The translations under genes were made by a program, and so were the position numbers. The notes below the pieces were generated by a model. The model was not told the origin of the DNA, ran no database searches, and saw only the letters and a program-made list of their open reading frames with translations. A stretch of DNA of 64,000 bases from JANXSS01 sp040385645 (GTDB lineage: Bacteria; Pseudomonadota; Gammaproteobacteria; Burkholderiales; Burkholderiaceae_D), in NCBI GenBank assembly GCA_040385645.1, contig JAZKGZ010000001.1, positions 106,129 to 170,128 of the forward strand, written 5' to 3'. Shown in pieces: positions 62,536 to 64,000 of the stretch. Positions within the stretch are counted from its first letter, which is position 1, and every line of letters starts with the position of its first letter.

Positions 62536-63189
62536 ATGCAAAAACTAGTGGTACGGGGATATGCCCTATCAATCGACGGATTTAGCTCTGCGCAAGGGCA
62601 GAGTTTGGAAAACCCGTTCGGTAAGGACGGCTTGGCGATCATGGATTGGGCATTTCAAACCCACACCATAAAAACGATGTTTGGTCAGGAGGGCGGCAGT
62701 ACAGGAATCGATGACACCTTTATTGCGAAGGCGTTTGACAATATTGGTGCAAATATCATGGGGCGCAACATGTTCGGACCGGTTCGCGGCCCTTGGAGCG
62801 ATGAAGAATGGAAAGGCTGGTGGGGTCCTAATCCACCCTACCATTCGCCCGTCTTCGTAGTAACCCACCACGCGCGAGCGCCATTGCCCATGGAAGGGGG
62901 TACAACGTTTCACTTTGTCACCGATGGAATCGAGTCAGCATTGCAGCAAGCGTTTTCCGCCGCACAGGGAATGGATGTGCGCTTAAACGGCGGCGCGACA
63001 CTCATTCGTCAATTTCTCAAATCCGGTTTGGTCGACGAACTGCATCTCGTCATGACCGACAAATTGTTAGGCGCTGGAGAGCGCTTGTTTGACGGAACGG
63101 ACCATATCGCACGCGACTATGAATGCGTCGAATCCATTGGCTCTGAGACGGTCACCCATGTTCGGCTCGTCAAGAAGAGTCGAAGCTAA
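62536..63189 (+). CDS. RibD C-terminal / dihydrofolate-reductase-like protein
   Basis: A 217-residue reductase-fold protein. The ATG at 62536 follows AAAGGAAA. GANIMGRNMFGPVRGPW and a C-terminal DELHLVMTDKLLGAGERLFDG are the conserved blocks of the YwjB/RibD_C group; VRLNGGATLIRQFLKSGLVDE lines the NADPH site. Biological substrate unknown. Members often sit with ArsR and SRPBCC genes, as here. Confidence 0.88.
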   Translation: MQKLVVRGYALSIDGFSSAQGQSLENPFGKDGLAIMDWAFQTHTIKTMFGQEGGSTGIDDTFIAKAFDNIGANIMGRNMFGPVRGPWSDEEWKGWWGPNPPYHSPVFVVTHHARAPLPMEGGTTFHFVTDGIESALQQAFSAAQGMDVRLNGGATLIRQFLKSGLVDELHLVMTDKLLGAGERLFDGTDHIARDYECVESIGSETVTHVRLVKKSRS

Positions 63190-63628
63190 AACCGAATTGT
63201 GCATACAGCGGAAATTGGTTTGAGCAGATGTTTTCTGCCTGTAGACGTTTGTTCTCGATAGCTCGATCTGACAACGGTTTATTAAGCCAGTCATAAAAAC
63301 CAGCACGCGCAACCTTGAGCACCCGACACATGAAAACTAACGAATAAAGGTGGCGATGATCGTTCATATAGCGAACCTTCACGCGGACGAAGGATCTCGC
63401 CTTCGGCCTCGATCAATTCTGCTGCCTGCTTCTCATCCTTGGAGGGCACAACCCCTTTAACCCATTTTTAAAGGCTGTGGCCGGAAACGCCTAGCCTTGC
63501 GCCAACATCGGCTACAGAATGACCACGTTCGGTCACCTGCTTGATTGCTTCCTCTTTAAATTCCGGTGAATATCTCGGGGTGCTCATTGACTTCTTCCTA
63601 TGGCTAAATCATAGGGCAGGAATGTCTA
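63170..63628 (-). mobile_element. IS3-family insertion sequence remnant
   Basis: On the minus strand, ATG 63587 (after AGGAAGAAG) starts OrfA: MSTPRYSPEFKEEAIKQVTE then RGHSVADVGARLGVSGHSL, a TAA in place of Tyr, and KWVKGVVPSKDEKQAAELIE. The frame then passes into the beginning of OrfB (MCRVLKVARAGFYDWLNKPL, SDRAIENKRL), showing that the end of orfA is deleted. OrfB stops near 63200. One element end probably lies near 63614-63650, where a 15-base match to 56632-56646 occurs. Not functional. Confidence 0.8.
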
Positions 63629-63651
63629 CCTGAGTGGGGGAAGTCCAAACC

Positions 63652-63944
63652 ATCAGACAGGCGTTAACTCAAGTTTGATGCGCTGACCAAGAGCCGCTGC
63701 CGCACCTGCCAAGGTCGTCAAAGTAAGGCTGGTATCGTTTTCGTCTAGCAAACGGTTGAGCGAAGCGCGACTGGTCCGCATCTTCTTCGCCATCGCGGTC
63801 TTGGTGATCTTTTGAGCGGACATCTCTTGCTCGATCTGCCAGGCAATCACTCTCTTCACGGCCACGGCGGTAACCTCTTCAAGCATGCCCTCATCCGTAA
63901 GAAAGTCATCGAAATCGCTACCGATATTTTGATTTTTCATTTTT
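63652..63944 (-). repeat. Duplicated antitoxin segment, copy 2
   Basis: Counterpart of 54297-54589, in the same orientation and about 9.36 kb away. The flanks differ completely on both sides: an IS3-family remnant on the left and unknown sequence on the right. Confidence 0.85.
63653..63940 (-). CDS. HigA-like XRE antitoxin (copy 2, orphan)
   Basis: A 95-residue near-duplicate of the antitoxin at 54298, differing at two residues (Ala to Thr in FLADEGML, Ile to Leu in RIKIEL). The ATG at 63940 corresponds to copy 1; a TTG six codons upstream is also in frame. In copy 1 the toxin gene overlaps this start, but here the sequence upstream of the ATG is unrelated and the toxin is absent at least to the window end. 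It could act as a free anti-toxin or regulator of copy 1. Confidence 0.85.
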   Translation of the reverse strand: MKNQNIGSDFDDFLTDEGMLEEVTAVAVKRVIAWQIEQEMSAQKITKTAMAKKMRTSRASLNRLLDENDTSLTLTTLAGAAAALGQRIKLELTPV

Positions 63945-64000
63945 CTGGTGCGCGACAATCATTCTGTCCGGTTTAACGACAAACATCTTGGCCGGTAGCG

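Overview
The window is a bacterial chromosome segment. Gene content and family resemblances suggest a pigmented, possibly host- or protist-associated betaproteobacterium, perhaps Burkholderiales. This is an inference: there is no rRNA or tRNA gene in the window to place it firmly. The first ~50 kb is mostly dense housekeeping and accessory metabolism. The last ~13 kb (51.7-64 kb) is a mosaic of leucine-rich-repeat genes, toxin-antitoxin modules, decayed insertion sequences and truncated genes.

Layout. 0-5 kb: glycogen genes (end of glgC, glgA, glgP) and a convergent galE. 6.2-9.1 kb: a tightly coupled four-gene set of the HPr-rel-A type (Tat-like substrate candidate, PqqD-like protein, HprK-like kinase, nucleotidyltransferase), followed by an iron-sulfur photolyase and a DUF4394 lipoprotein. 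11.7-13.4 kb: a proline-rich ORF that runs, across an apparent frameshift, into a NEL-type E3 ubiquitin ligase domain. 13.7-20 kb: a GGDEF-EAL protein with a degenerate GGDEF, an HDOD protein and glpD. 20.1-27.2 kb: a carotenoid cluster (crtE, then crtZ-W-X-Y-I-B on the minus strand) able to encode a route from GGPP to an astaxanthin-type, possibly glycosylated, pigment. 27-42 kb: lipoproteins, a methyltransferase, a LysR regulator, a lipocalin, a J-domain operon of unknown function, an LplT-like transporter, an S1/P1 nuclease, a ChaN-like lipoprotein and a transglutaminase-like protein. 42-47.4 kb: a paoABC-type molybdenum aldehyde oxidoreductase operon with XdhC and MocA-like maturation proteins, then hipBA, a beta-class GST and an FAD oxidoreductase.

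The most interesting signal is a family of three F-box-like/LRR genes (starting at 52761, about 56370 and 58530, all minus strand). All three carry the same upstream element, GTTG-N8-CAAC, 42-43 bp from a TATACT -10 box. With the NEL ligase at 12 kb, the window encodes two different eukaryote-facing ubiquitin-pathway devices, which points to secreted effectors. Several are eroding: the NEL gene is frameshifted, the second LRR gene has ACG in place of its start codon, and the third is split by a TAA. Around them lie a decayed TacT-like GNAT gene, a VapBC-like pair, a HigBA-like pair, an IS21-family end with a truncated istA, an IS3-family remnant, and a second, orphan copy of the HigA-like antitoxin.
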